A stretch of DNA of 64,000 nt from Eutypella sp. D-1 (Eukaryota > Ascomycota > Sordariomycetes > Xylariales > Diatrypaceae). Made by a program: the position numbers and the translations under genes. This document shows, one piece after another, positions 47,860-59,699 of the stretch. The notes under the pieces are model-generated. The model was not told the DNA's origin and did no database searches. It saw only the letters and a program-made list of their open reading frames with translations. The stretch lies in assembly GCA_023313575.1 (NCBI GenBank), contig JAJTTP010000020.1, positions 1 through 64,000 on the forward strand. The letters are read 5' to 3'. Position 1 is the stretch's first letter, and every line of letters begins with the position of its first letter.

Positions 47860-49584
47860 ATGGTTAATGTTATCCAGCTTCATTTAGAATTTCCAGGGGA
47901 TTTCTTGACACTATTCTTAGTCTTTCTAGCTAGCGTTGCAGTACATCGCCGCTGGCTAGCCAACATATACGATATCCCCGGTCCGTTTTGGGCCTCCATC
48001 ACTCGCTTCTGGCATGTGTACCACATATTTCGTGGCGACCAAAATGTACAGATTATCGCATTACACGAAAGACACGGACACTTCGTTCGGATAGCCCCAA
48101 ATGAAGTCAGTGTAAACCACCCGGATGGACCTGATCTTCTGTATCGAGCGGCCCTACGAAAGGTGAGTTAGGCTTGTGCTTAGAAACAAAGTCCATGCTA
48201 ATGAAAAAGTGAAGGGAAACTGGTATCGAGCCTTTGCTATTCCGGACTACCGATATACCACCCCTCATTCCACGCTTGACCCTAAAGAGAAAACGGAGCG
48301 GTCAAAAATGTTCTCCTCGAGTTACGCACTCTCCAGTCTGCTTCGATCGGAGGAACACATAGATAAGAATACCGCGAAACTTTTAGATTGGATGGATCAA
48401 TTCTCCCACAACCGCGAACCCATGGACCTCGACCGATTCTTGGGCTACACGGCGTTCGATAATGTGGGTGAGGCTGTCTTCTCAGAGTCGTTCGGCTTTA
48501 TTTCGTCAGGCCAGGATATCCGTGGCTCGATTAAAAACAACCTCACCCTAACCCCATACGTAGCCGTAGCAGGGTTTTACTACTGGCTGTATGTGGTGTT
48601 GGTTGCCAACCCTGTGATCACCTGGACCGGCCTCATGCCAATGGGGCACCTATTCGACACAGCCCGATCGGCCTTAAACAGACGCAAGGAAAACCCCGAT
48701 GCACGGTTCGACATGGTAGCACATTGGCTTCGCGCACACCAGCGGGATCCAGAGCGCTTGACGATTCGCGACATTGAGGCTCAGACCATGGCAACCGTTG
48801 GGGCCGGCTCTGACACGGTAACTAGTAGGTCTAGACTCAATTTTCCTCCAACGTATCTAACTGTGAATGTAGGTGGCCTTCAAAGCTTTATATATCACAT
48901 GATAAGATACCCACTATCATGGGATCGGGCGCGAGAGGAGATTGGCAAAGCACAGGTTCGGGGATTGTGTCAAGATAGGGTCATCTCCTATCATGACGCT
49001 CAAACATTACCCTATCTTCAAGCATGTATCAAGGAGGCATTGAGACTATTTCCTCCTGGCCCTTTCAGCATGCCACGGGTGTCACCGAAAGGGGGCATCA
49101 CTATCGGAGACAGATATTTTCCGGAGGGGACGGTCCTATCCATACATTACCAGTCAGTGATCAATTCAATTAAAGAAGCTCGTGATAATCCTACACCTCA
49201 CTAATTTAATCATTTAAATACTCAGAGCAATTCAGCTGTCGAAGGAGTGCTGGGGCGAAGACGCCAGAGAATGGAATCCGGAGCGATGGCTTGCTGATGA
49301 CACTGCCTTGAGAGAGAAATACTGGCTGGTTGTAAGTAGTCTCATACTGGCCGAGACATGATATTATAGCTTGCGCTGACAAGCCCCAGTTTGGGTTAGG
49401 ATACAACCGGTGCCCTGGCCATAATCTGGCTAAGTTACAACTTTCCAAGATTGCTGCTACCATCGTCCGCGACTACTCTATTCGTATGGTCAACCCGCAT
49501 AGCGAGTGGAAGTGGAAGGCCTATTTCACGTGCGTGCCTCATTCGTGGCCAGTCTACGTAGAAAGACGACCTGAAGCATCTTAA
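47860..49584 (+). CDS. Cytochrome P450 monooxygenase 1
   Basis: Predicted 497-residue microsomal P450 with exons 47860-48162, 48215-48824, 48873-49152, 49226-49331 and 49390-49584. An N-terminal anchor helix (about residues 11-26) precedes the IPGPFWASITRFW hinge. The I-helix is ATVGAGSDT (AGSDT 298-302), the K-helix is KEALRLFP (E359, R362), then CWGEDAREWNPERW, and the haem loop FGLGYNRCPG has C441. The common Arg two residues before Cys-1 is Asn here, a variant seen in other fungal families. Intron 3 has an unusual GTCAGT donor but joins the frame cleanly. It stands beside the cupin and UbiA group and would hydroxylate, epoxidise or desaturate the prenylated product. Confidence 0.9.
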
Positions 49585-51086
49585 GCAGAGTCCATCACAC
49601 CGTTGGTATCAGAGCTTATGCTAAACCTTGATTGTTTCCATGACATGTTGAACACGACTCATTCCGGCCACCCAGATAACCCCTACCCCTCCTCACGTAA
49701 TAACCATTGCGCTGCCCAGACCCCGATATACCGATATCCCTTGGCAACGCAACCGTATATGGTGATGCCCCTTTTTCATATATATAGGGTATGGTATCGC
49801 ACCCATTATTAGATAGTCTCTCCTTAGATAGCCAGCGATCAATCTACGTATTCAACGGCTCTAAATCTTCTGTTATATGAAATCAATACCAGTGGTGACA
49901 GCTTCGTTCCATTACAGCTATCCGCCACTAACGGGTACTTTAAAACCATTGACTATTTCCCCTAAGTGATACAAACGAGCCCCCATCTCCAGCATCGGCA
50001 CATGCCTCGTCAATAACATAATACACGGCGGACCGAGTCCCGGGGAGGAGCTAGGCCCCATAAAATGGGGCGCAGATTCCTTGAATTGGCCCGAGAATTT
50101 CCAAGTCTGTTCCCTATACAATACGTAAGGTGGTGGCATGCGATCATGCTTTTCCATGGTCATCGCCACTTACCAAATGAACCACTAATCATGTAGTGCC
50201 ACGTGGAGAGTTAGTCTTGGGTCCAAGGGTGAGAGACATAGTCACTCAATCAGGCGGGGAGGTTGCAATGTCCTTGGCCTCATAATCATCCGGAATCCCT
50301 CAACTTGCGCTCATTGGCCAAAGTTCGAATAACTTGTATCGCAGATGGAACCCTACCAATGCTACAAAAATGTGCCGATAGCCTTGTGCTGACAATACAG
50401 GGCTTTTCCAGACTCGAATTACCTAGAAGCCTCGGCTGCATATCTTACGGTAGTATTTGCGATTCTGTAATAAGATAAATGCTGCTAATTAGAGCTACAT
50501 GTCTACCCACAATACGCGCGACCAAAATGTACTCCATATTAATTGAAACCTTAACACCTGCGGGTAGGCAGGGAGTGTTGCAAATGCTGTCGCATATATT
50601 AATAGATATCTTATTATATGTGGCTTTGTTGTGTAGGGACGGCGTGTGAATATAACTGCACATGTTGTTGATACAGATCCAATCTCGAGGCTCTGATGGG
50701 TTACACCCATGGGAGCTGGACCCCAACTGCTTAAATAGGAAGGATTGCCGAACTCTTTAACCACTGCAACCCAAGGTCCTAAAAAGCTGGTCTACAGACT
50801 TCGGTCGAAATCTTGTCCCCACATTAGCTTCCCTATACGTAGTGTAGCAACAGACCGATAAGTTGGAAATGATTGCTTCTATTCTTGACATGAGTACGAC
50901 CGAGCTGACTTAAGCTGTTTAGCTCATCATCCATTGAGCCTTGTTAGAACAAGGCTTCCCAGCATCACCCTTTAAATATACATCTCACCCAGGATCGGGG
51001 TTGAGAAGGCCACCAACACATCGGTTTCTTAACAGACTACTCTTTCCTATCGATTTATCAACTTATTAACGTCAGAGCGCCCAAAG
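49585..51086. other. Intergenic region with LTR-like remnant
   Basis: No supported gene. It contains the LTR-like stretch at 49646-49916. An open minus-strand stretch at 49918-50169 has no recognisable domain. Confidence 0.45.
49603..49916 (+). repeat. Copia-like LTR remnant with PBS-like word
   Basis: TTGGTATCAGAGC at 49603-49615 is the classic initiator-Met-tRNA primer-binding word of Copia elements. The following stretch runs from TGTTGAACACGACTC (49646) to CGTTCCATTACA (49916), with a TATA-like region and the same AGTCTC...AGCGATCAAT words as 36274-36481. This fits a deletion remnant keeping the start of the internal region and a 3' LTR. No target-site duplication was seen, so confidence is low. 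Confidence 0.35.
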
Positions 51087-52583
51087 ATGGATGATCCTGC
51101 TTTCCTTGCACTTCCCTTCGACCAGCAGGTGGCAAGTTTTAACAACCAACCTGCTGCAGCACCTCCTCCAGGCGTCATTCCTGACTATGACCACCCTCAG
51201 CCCCGAAATGATGTGTCAATCACTGTCATTGTCATTGGTCTAACAATTACCACGATCTTATTCTCTCTACGGATCTATGCCAGGAAATTTCGCGTTAAGA
51301 AGATCGGAATTGCAGATTGTAAGCAAGTTCGGTGAAGTTGACATATCAGCTCACAAGCAGCTAACAGCACGTAGATGTAGGCCTGGCTGGCTACGTTAGT
51401 TGATCCATTTCGATATACTACTCGTGCCGAGTGTTTAACGATACCGAGTTAGGTCTGCTATGTTGTCTTGTGTGGTATTGTCTTGTATATGGTCCACTCA
51501 AGGGGGTTTCTTGTCCATCAATATGAAATCATGATGGGGGACATGATAGAAACGGTAAAGGTTAGTACCCCTGTGATCTTAAGGATGCAAGGGTTTTTAT
51601 TAACTGTCAAAAGCTTGCTCAAGTCCAAATGACGTTTTACAATATGACCATGATGTTCTCGAAGGTAGCCATTCTCCTAGAGTGGATCCGCGTCTTTGTC
51701 CCAGATACTCGGAATGCCTTCTTTTGGACTTGTCACACTTTGATATGGTGCAACGTATGTCTGTACGTTTCGGTTACCATAGTCACGCATGTGTCATGTA
51801 TACCATACAGGAAGATATTCTACCCATGGGTTTCCGGTCATTGCATTGAGAGGAAAAAGGTTGATATCTGTGTTCCTGCTTTGAACTTGGCCATCGACCT
51901 CATACTTCTACTTTTCCCTCAGAGGACGATTTGGAAGCTCAACTTACCGCATCAACGGAAGGTTGCTGTTTCATTGATCTTTTCATCAGGACTTCTGTAA
52001 GCTGCCTCGTCTATATAATATCCCCAGTGGATCAGCCTCCCCCCACCCTGGCACTAATACAAGTATCATGTCGTGCCATAGTGCCTGCGCCTGTGCTGCG
52101 GCTCGCACAAACGTTTCTGTACGAGCAATACATTCCCCCGACTTTCTTTGGGAAGGTTCTCAAAGTATCCTCTGGGGATTGGCTGAAATGACGTTCGCGT
52201 TCGTTGTTTTCTGCGTCCCTGCTCTCCCAAAGACGCTGCAGGGATCGCATTTCCCCAACATCCCGAAATATATTTGGTCTAAGCTACGGTCTACTGGAAA
52301 CTTGTCGAAACGGCCCTCGCACGATTCAGACTCATGGCCTAAAACGGACAAGACGCCACTACCCGCGAAGACTTATGTGAAGATGCATGAAGATAACAGC
52401 CAAATCCTTCTCGACAGCATCAGCAAGGTTTCTTCCAAAGCGAAAACCCCGCCAAGTCGACACGGCGAGGTTCTCCAACACACTGACGGAGTCCTTCGCA
52501 CTACGGATATCGCAACTTCAGTAGACACTGGCTCTTTTGAGTTAAATGAGCAGCCTTTGAGGCGACAGCACCCATGGGTATAA
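51087..52583 (+). CDS. Fungal rhodopsin-fold integral membrane protein 2
   Basis: Predicted 418-residue protein; likely exons 51087-51318, 51375-51394, 51453-51554, 51614-51996 and 52064-52583 (total divisible by three). A 40-residue soluble N-terminus leads into helix 1 and RIYARKFRVKKIG. MTFYNMTMMFSKVAILLEW is the helix-4 block, NLAIDLILLLFPQRTIWKL helix 6, and WGLAEMTFAFVVFCVPALPK helix 7; a polar tail follows. The 20-base second exon is a judgement. The stretch 52064-52150 is odd: the spliced frame reads Cys/Ala-rich, whereas the next frame gives PAPVLRLAQTFLYEQ, closer to the family. This is a possible pair of compensating frameshifts or a wrong splice. Receptor-like role presumed; ligand unknown. 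Confidence 0.75.
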
Positions 52584-53808
52584 GGTGTATAATATAGTGG
52601 GGTGAAGAGGGAGATACGGTTGCTTGTGAGATTTGCGCCGTTACAAATAAGTGGGATATCTAGATGCTCCTACGTGTTGTCACAGCGAGTGATAATCATA
52701 GATACATAGTATACCTGATAAGCCATGTCGATGTTACGGGCTTGAGTATTTATTGATTGCTACGTAGTCAGTGGTGTACAACTAGATATATTTCTTCGGT
52801 TATCCTCATCCCCTTTCTCACTTTCATCGCGGCTGTCCTCCAATACACCGAGCATGGCAATGGCTTTTTACTGCTTCGAATCGTGAATCCACCTACAACC
52901 CTACCGCACCCTCCCCCTCCCCCAATCCGGCCCCCCTCCTATCCTCTAAAAGCCTACTCTTCCTTAGAAAGTTCGATATATCGCATGCATTTCCAGCATA
53001 CACAGCCTAGCAATATACATCCTCATCAGGGCTATGAATTGTGTGTACTCTTTGTCACACGGGGGGGGTATCCCCATATAGGATCGGCATTGCCAAGAAC
53101 CTATTGGATCCTAAGAATGGAGACAGGAATGGAGATAAGAATGTACGGCGCCAACAGCCGCTTAGATGGATATAACAGACTGGCGATATAACCACCTTCT
53201 TTGAGATACGTACTCCGTACGATTGTATATAAAATATCAGACCTATTCCTCTGACCACAACCCAGATAGATAGATGGTCATCGCCCTTAAAGGACTCTAG
53301 TCAATTATTAGCTGAATCTGATATACCATGTCCAAGCCTTATCCCTCCTTGTCACATTCTTGGTGTTGTTCTTATGATGGTTGCCTGGATGGATATCTTT
53401 GGTGTGCTTGCGCCCCCGCATGTCTTGGCAATATACTACGTACTTTGATTGCTATTAATATGTTGACAGTCCTTAAGAAATGCCAAGCCGAGCCTACCTA
53501 TCGGGACTCCATGTTTTGTTACATCACATATGTACATCTCGGATGAAAAGAAAATGTGCCTCCGATGTATCATACATCAGATAACAGCACCTAACAAGTT
53601 GCACTTGTATGCAACGGATGGCTTTAAAACCGTGCTGGGGCCAAGCTTAAGCTTGAGCTCTAATTCATCTACAACTTTATGATCTTGACAAAGTTTTAAA
53701 CCATCCATAAGCAGCTATTCCCAATGCTAAGGACCATTGCATCGCAGTAGATAAGTTTGGACTTGTTCATCATCGCCGTTTTTACCAGGCCATCCAAAAG
53801 TCGATACA
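52584..53808. other. Intergenic region, no supported gene
   Basis: No family motifs or convincing exons. It contains a CCCTCCCCCTCCCCC-like pyrimidine tract near 52910. Confidence 0.45.
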
Positions 53809-55627
53809 ATGGGTCTTGCTGAAACGCTCGTCTCGGGAGCAACATACATCGCCTTCACTCTTGGCATATTTGTATGTATTAATCAATATATACATGTAAT
53901 CTAGATGTCATTATTAACGTGGAAACCCATAGTACTCCTTTATCATTCTCTATCGTCTGACCTTTCATCCATTGCGGGAGTACCGAGGCCCGCTACTTGG
54001 GAGGATCTCCGACATCTACGGCGGATACTTGGCCTGGACACGAAGCGACCATCTCGCAATATATCAACAGCATCAGCAATATGGTCAGTAAGAGTCATAA
54101 TCCGTTAACCACGACCGAATACTGATTCTTGCACACTTTTCTCATGCAGGCCCCATAATCCGGTCCGGCCCGAACCGACTGATATTCAATTCCCTGTCTG
54201 CGTTCTATGGTGAGTTGCTAGTATTGAGTGTCGGCCATCTGGAACCTATGACTGAGACAACATAAGATATCTATGCGAACCCGCGGCTTACGAAATCCTA
54301 CTTGTATCTATACTCAAGAGACAATGGGCAGCCGACAAGCTTTAGCACCCTCGATGCTGAGGGTCACCGTCATAAGCGAAAGCTCATTAGCCAGCCTATC
54401 TCAAAACGAGGAATGAAGCTCTTCGAACCCACAATGTTAAAGGAAGTGGACACTTATCTCCGGGGAATATACAAGTCGCGGGGTACAGTAGTGAACATGA
54501 CGGACCGTTGCGAATGGCTTGGAATTGACATCATCGGACTTCTCTCCTTCGGGTACCATCTCAATCTTCAAAGCGAAGAGGAATGGAGGTTCATACCGAG
54601 AGCGTTCGCTGATATCAAGAGCCGCATCAATGTCTTCATGCAATTTCCGGCGCTTGCTTTACTTGCACCGGTAATCACGCCTTTCACGGAGCCCGAAAAG
54701 GGCAAACTTCTGAGTTTGGTTTATAAGATGATGCTGGATAGAGCCGCCCGGGACAAGGATGCGGAAAGAGATTTCTACTCTTTCGCGAAAGGGAGCCTGG
54801 ACTTCACTCCGGATTATTTTGAATATGGCGAGTTTATGGCCGAAGCGGCCTTCTTCGTCACTGCAGGTAATAACCTCCCTTTTGTTTTATTCGGGGTTTC
54901 TTAGTGAGGAGCTAAATTTAAAATAGGGGGTACACCACCCGCCACGGTTATTTCCGCTCTGTTCTTCTATCTTGCCCGATACCCGCAGTGTTATAGGCGA
55001 CTAAGCGAGGAAATTCGAAGCACATTTACATCAGGACATGACATCAAGGGTGACGCACAATTATTTGCGTGTCAGTATCTTCGCGCTTGCATCGATGAGA
55101 CGCTGCGCATTGCTTCACCATCGCTTACGACACTTTGGCGGGAACATGACAAGGACGATGATGATACTAGCCCCTTAATAATCGATGGGCATATCATTCC
55201 CCCAGGCACCCAAGTGGGCGTTAGCCTGTACTCGCTCCATCATAACGAAGACTACTACCCAGACCCGTTTGACTTTATACCCGACCGCTTTCTACCGTCA
55301 TCTGCTTCTCGAAACCCAGAGGAAGAGGCTTCCCGCACCAAAATGCGGAAGGCATTTGTACCTTTTATCGTAGGTGCTCGCTCCTGTGCTGGAAAGGCAA
55401 TGGCCTATGCTGAAGTCAGCATTGTGGTAGCCAAGACGTTATGGTACTTTGACTTCGAGAGCGCGCCGGGAGAACTTGGCAGGCTCGGCGAAGGGACATC
55501 GGGGAGAACTGATGGTAGGCACAGGCCGGGTGAGTACCAGCTCTGGGACTGTAACGCTGCCGTTCATGATGGACCAAACCTGATTTTTCGGCCGCGTAAA
55601 GAAGCAGCCGCGGACCTAGGGACTTAA
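53809..55627 (+). CDS. Cytochrome P450 monooxygenase 2
   Basis: Predicted 524-residue P450 with exons 53809-53871, 53933-54083, 54150-54209, 54267-54866 and 54927-55627. A membrane anchor (residues 5-30) is followed by the tightly conserved LYRLTFHPLREYRGPLLGR. Later come GPIIRSGPNRLIFN and AEGHRHKRKLISQPIS (C-helix), the I-helix FVTAGGTPPAT around G292-G293, DETLRIASP with ExxR at 349-352, and FIPDRF. The haem loop is FIVGARSCAGKAMAY with C445. It belongs to the fungal E-class group I P450s common in secondary metabolism. The I-helix has Thr-Pro-Pro in place of the usual D/E-T, which may affect oxygen activation. The gene ends just before AT block 3, making it the rightmost intact gene. Confidence 0.92.
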
Positions 55628-55834
55628 ACGTAATATGTTATACGGAGGAGCTTTATTAGCTAAGATCTTTATTACTTATATAAAAAGGGGTATATTAATT
55701 TCGTTATAAAAAAACTAATTTTTAAAAAGCTTTTTCTCTTTTTTAAAAAAGCTTTAAACTTATATTAAACCAGGGCTTAAAAAATATAAAAATATAAAAA
55801 CATAACTTTTAACTTTAAAAGTAATTAATTAACG

Positions 55835-56140
55835 CCCGGTTTCCGATTTATAATTAATTATTATTAATTATTATATAAAGCTTACCGGCTTTAATTATAT
55901 TTATATTTTAAAATTAGTTTTTATTATTAAAATATTATATTATAACGTTTAAAATTATAATAAAAAGTTAAATAATTATAAATATTATAATGTAATAACT
56001 TAATAATGATAATAATTTTAAAAAATAAATATAATTAAATACTTTTATTTAATAAATTTAAATTCAGTTAAAGCCGGTAACCATTATATAATAATTAATA
56101 ACTTTTAAGCTTAAAAAGGCTCGAGGGTTATTTTTAATAA
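55835..56140. repeat. Inverted repeat, MITE-like
   Basis: The left arm (ATTATATAAAGCTTACCGGCTTTAATTA) and the reverse complement of the right arm (TTATATAATGGTTACCGGCTTTAACTG, preceded by AACCCTCGAGCC) match each other and the copy at 8127-8260. An element of about 300 bases with terminal inverted repeats fits. No target-site duplication was established. Confidence 0.4.
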
Positions 56141-57619
56141 TTATATTATTTTTATATTTTTATATCTTTAATATTTAACGTAATAACCGGGATAAATAAA
56201 GTAATAAAAATTAAAACTTAATAATTTAATTTTAATATTTATATTATTATTATTATTATTATCATTATTATTATATCGTTTTATTTATATATATAATAAT
56301 ATACGGTACTTTTTTACTTTAATATTTTATATAAAAACTTACCTTTTTTTATATTATAACGGTAACGTTATTTTTTTATAACGGGTTTAACATTTAATTA
56401 TAAATATAATAAATTATTTATAATTAAATTGCTTTAATCCGGGAATTATTATAAACCGGCTAGTTTTAACCTTTTAAAAGTTATACCGTTTTTATTACGC
56501 CGGTATAAGGGTATTAACGTTAAAATAAATATAAGCATTTTTAAATACATAGCTTTTATTAAAATTATAATAATAATCGCCGTATAATAATAACTTATAT
56601 TTTCGCACGATAAAATTTTAAATCTTATCGTATATAATACGGGTTAAAAAAATAAACTTTTTTTTTTCCCGTATAATAGTTAAAACCTTTTTTAAATAAA
56701 TAAAATACGATATTTATTTTAACCTTTATATATAAAACTATAATACGATTATACGCATAACGACTTAAAGTTATTTAATAACTTCGGTTAATATAAGCGG
56801 AGAAGAAAATTATAATATAATTAATAAGTACGCCCCGGTAATTAAACGCTTTTATTAAAGTAATATAACCGTTTTTATATTTAAAAAAAAGTTTTTAATT
56901 AATGTTAATATAAATTTAACGTTATTAGGTAATAATTACTTATTATATACTTTATTTATAATAAGCTTTTTACAGTTATATAAATAAATAAAAAACAGGT
57001 TTTTAATTTATTAATTTAGTTTTAATATATAATTAATTATTATTCGGGCGCGGCGTTTTTCTTTATTATATAATTAACCTATTATTAAAAGCGGGATAAT
57101 TTATTTAAAAGCTTTAAAATTAAATTAAAATAACTTAATAAAATTACGCTTAATATAAAACGGTTATATATTATTATATATAATTAAGTTAAAAACAATA
57201 AAATTAAATAACGGCGTTTATATAACCGGGTAATATAATTATTAATATTATTTTTTTATTTAATAAATCCATTAAGGTTTTAATAATTTAATTAAAAAAT
57301 TAAAAAGTTATTAAAAGATTTAAACTTTTTTTTTTACTTTTTTTATAAACCGAAAAAAAGCATTAAATAATTAACTATTTTATTAAATAACTTTATAATA
57401 TTAATAAATTAAAAATTACAATAATAAAAAAGTGTTATAATATAAATTATAACTTATATTAATTTATATAATACGGCGATTTTTATATTAAATAATATAA
57501 TATAATAAATAAATAATTTAATAAAATCTTAAAATAAAACATATTTATATTTAAATATATAAAGGTTTAAACGTTTCGGCCGTATTATTAAAACTTTAAA
57601 GTTATTAATTAAAACTTTA

Positions 57620-58335
57620 ATATAATAATTAAGCAAGCTAAGCAGTATATTAAAAGGGTAATAATAAAAGATATTAAAGTTTTATACTATTTTATTATAT
57701 ATATTATTAAAGCAGCAAGGCCTTTAAAAGCTTATAATATAATACCGGTTATAAAGGTTTTAAAATAATAACCTTATTATAATATTACGATATAACGCGT
57801 TAAACTTTTTTTTTAAATAAGGTATATAAGAATACTTAAAGTTATACTTTCGTGTTATTATTATTTTAATATTAAACTTATACTTATTTAAAATTTAATA
57901 TAAATTCAATTATTAAGTTTAACTTACCGGATTTTTAATACGCTTAACGTAATATTTATTATTATTATTACGCAATTATAACCATTGTTAATATAGTAGG
58001 AAAGAATTACCGTAAAGTTTTAAAATTACTGCCGTAACGTATTAATTTAAAATTTAATACGTTACCGTAACGGCTGCGGTAAATGATATATCCGTTATAT
58101 TAATTACTTAATTATTACGTAATTTATTTTAAATTAATATAAAGACAGAGCTTAAGTGTTTTTAAACTAGTATAAAAAGTTAATAAGAAAATTATAAAAA
58201 GAAATATTATTATATAATACAGTAATTAAATAAGCCAGGCAGTATATTAAAAAGGTAATAATAAAAGATATTAAAATCTTATACTATTTTGCTATATATA
58301 TTAATAAAGCAGCAAGGCTTTTAAAAGCTTATAAT
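57620..58335. repeat. Duplicated 120-bp tract
   Basis: 57620-57740 and 58212-58335 are direct copies sharing AGCAGTATATTAAAAGG, GTAATAATAAAAGATATTAA and AAAGCAGCAAGGC. A weaker third copy lies at about 6482-6590. Confidence 0.6.
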
Positions 58336-58672
58336 AAATTTATATAAATTATTTAAATAAATAAAGATATTTAAACCTTTTATTTATATAATAATTTTAT
58401 CCCGGGAATTTTTTTAACTTAATAATTATAAAAGATTTTAAATTATATTATAATTTATTTTATATATAAATCTTTATATAATAATATTAATTAATTAAAA
58501 TTATTATTAAATAATTAAACATTTATAATATAATATAAATTGTTAATTATAATAAATTAAAATATTTTTATAATTAAAAATAAACATAACGTTTTAATTA
58601 TTATTAATTAAAAGCGCCGGCGGTTTCTTTAATATTTTTTATAAAAACTTATTATTAATACCAGTAATAACG

Positions 58673-59100
58673 TGTTATGACCTGGCTAGGTCATTGGGCC
58701 CAAATAGGATTGGCACAAACAATCCCTGATCATAGCACTGGAAAGGACATACACGATAAGATAAGCCATACTTGGGTCACGTGACAAAAAAGATAGCCTA
58801 GATAACCCAGCTATCCCAGTAATCCTAAATAGCTTGGATAGCTTAGCTATCCTAACGATCTAACATCTAACATCACATTCTAATATCAGGAATAAAAGAT
58901 ATAAATAATATATAGCCATATTTATTACCTTTTTTTTAAATAATCTTTAAACTTATTAGTTTATAATATAACTTAATTACTTAAAATACTTTTTTTTTTA
59001 TTATTATTAAACGTAATTACTTATTATTTAAAACCCTAGCATTTTTGTTAATATAAACCCTTTAACTGGACTAATAGTTAGGAATAGACCAGCCGTCACA
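58673..59100 (+). mobile_element. Solo LTR, variant A, little mutated
   Basis: A 428-base copy from TGTTATGACCTGGCTAGG to GACCAGCCGTCACA with a perfect 5-bp duplication TAACG (58668-58672 and 59101-59105). It contains the CCCAGCTATCC words of variant A. Its low mutation level inside heavily mutated DNA shows a recent insertion. Confidence 0.9.
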
Positions 59101-59275
59101 TAACGCCAGTAATAATAACGGTACGGTTAAATATTTTTATAAATTTATTACGTTAATTTAAAAGTTTAAAATTTTATAAACCGTTTAAAACCTTTAATAT
59201 AATAATAAAAAAATTAAAAACATTTTAATAAATAAATTTATAAATAAAATATTTATTTATTAAAATATTAATTTA

Positions 59276-59699
59276 TGTGACGGCTGGTTTATTCCTAACT
59301 ATTAGTCCAGTCGAGGGGTTTATATTAGCAGGAATGTTAGGGTTTTAAGTAATAAGTAGTTACGTCTAGTGATAGCAAAAAAAAAAATACTTTAAATAAT
59401 TAAATTATATTATAAACTGATAAGTTTAAAAACTGTTTAAGAAAAAAGTAATAAACGTAATTATATATTATTTATATTTTTTATTCCTAACATTAGAATA
59501 TGTGGTTATGTTAAATTTTTAAATCGTAACAGATCTAATTAATACCTTTAAATCTATAGATTATAACGGATCTATATATAGCTTTTTTTATAACTTATTA
59601 AATATAATTAGCTTATATCTTTATTTTTCCGGCAATACCGTTAACGAATAAGGTTATTAGCCTTTATTTAACTTAATTAAGTTATAATACGATTTTTCC
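59276..59699 (-). mobile_element. 3' LTR (variant B) of minus-strand Gypsy element
   Basis: A 424-base variant-B LTR from TGTGACGGCTGG to GTTATAATA. Unlike the solo copies, the flanks do not match (ATTTA left, CGATT right), as expected when the right side is the element's own interior. The adjoining bases (59700-59716) read AAAAAAGGAAAAATCG on the minus strand, a purine-rich tract like the polypurine primer next to a 3' LTR. Confidence 0.75.

Noticed and set aside
49918..50169. 83-codon minus-strand frame
   Set aside because: No known domain; lies next to an LTR-like remnant and may be chance or decayed coding DNA.
51087..52583. Meroterpenoid terpene cyclase (Pyr4-type)
   Set aside because: It is a multi-helix protein near a UbiA gene, but it is 418 residues with the fungal rhodopsin-domain motif order, whereas Pyr4-type cyclases are about 240 residues with different motifs.
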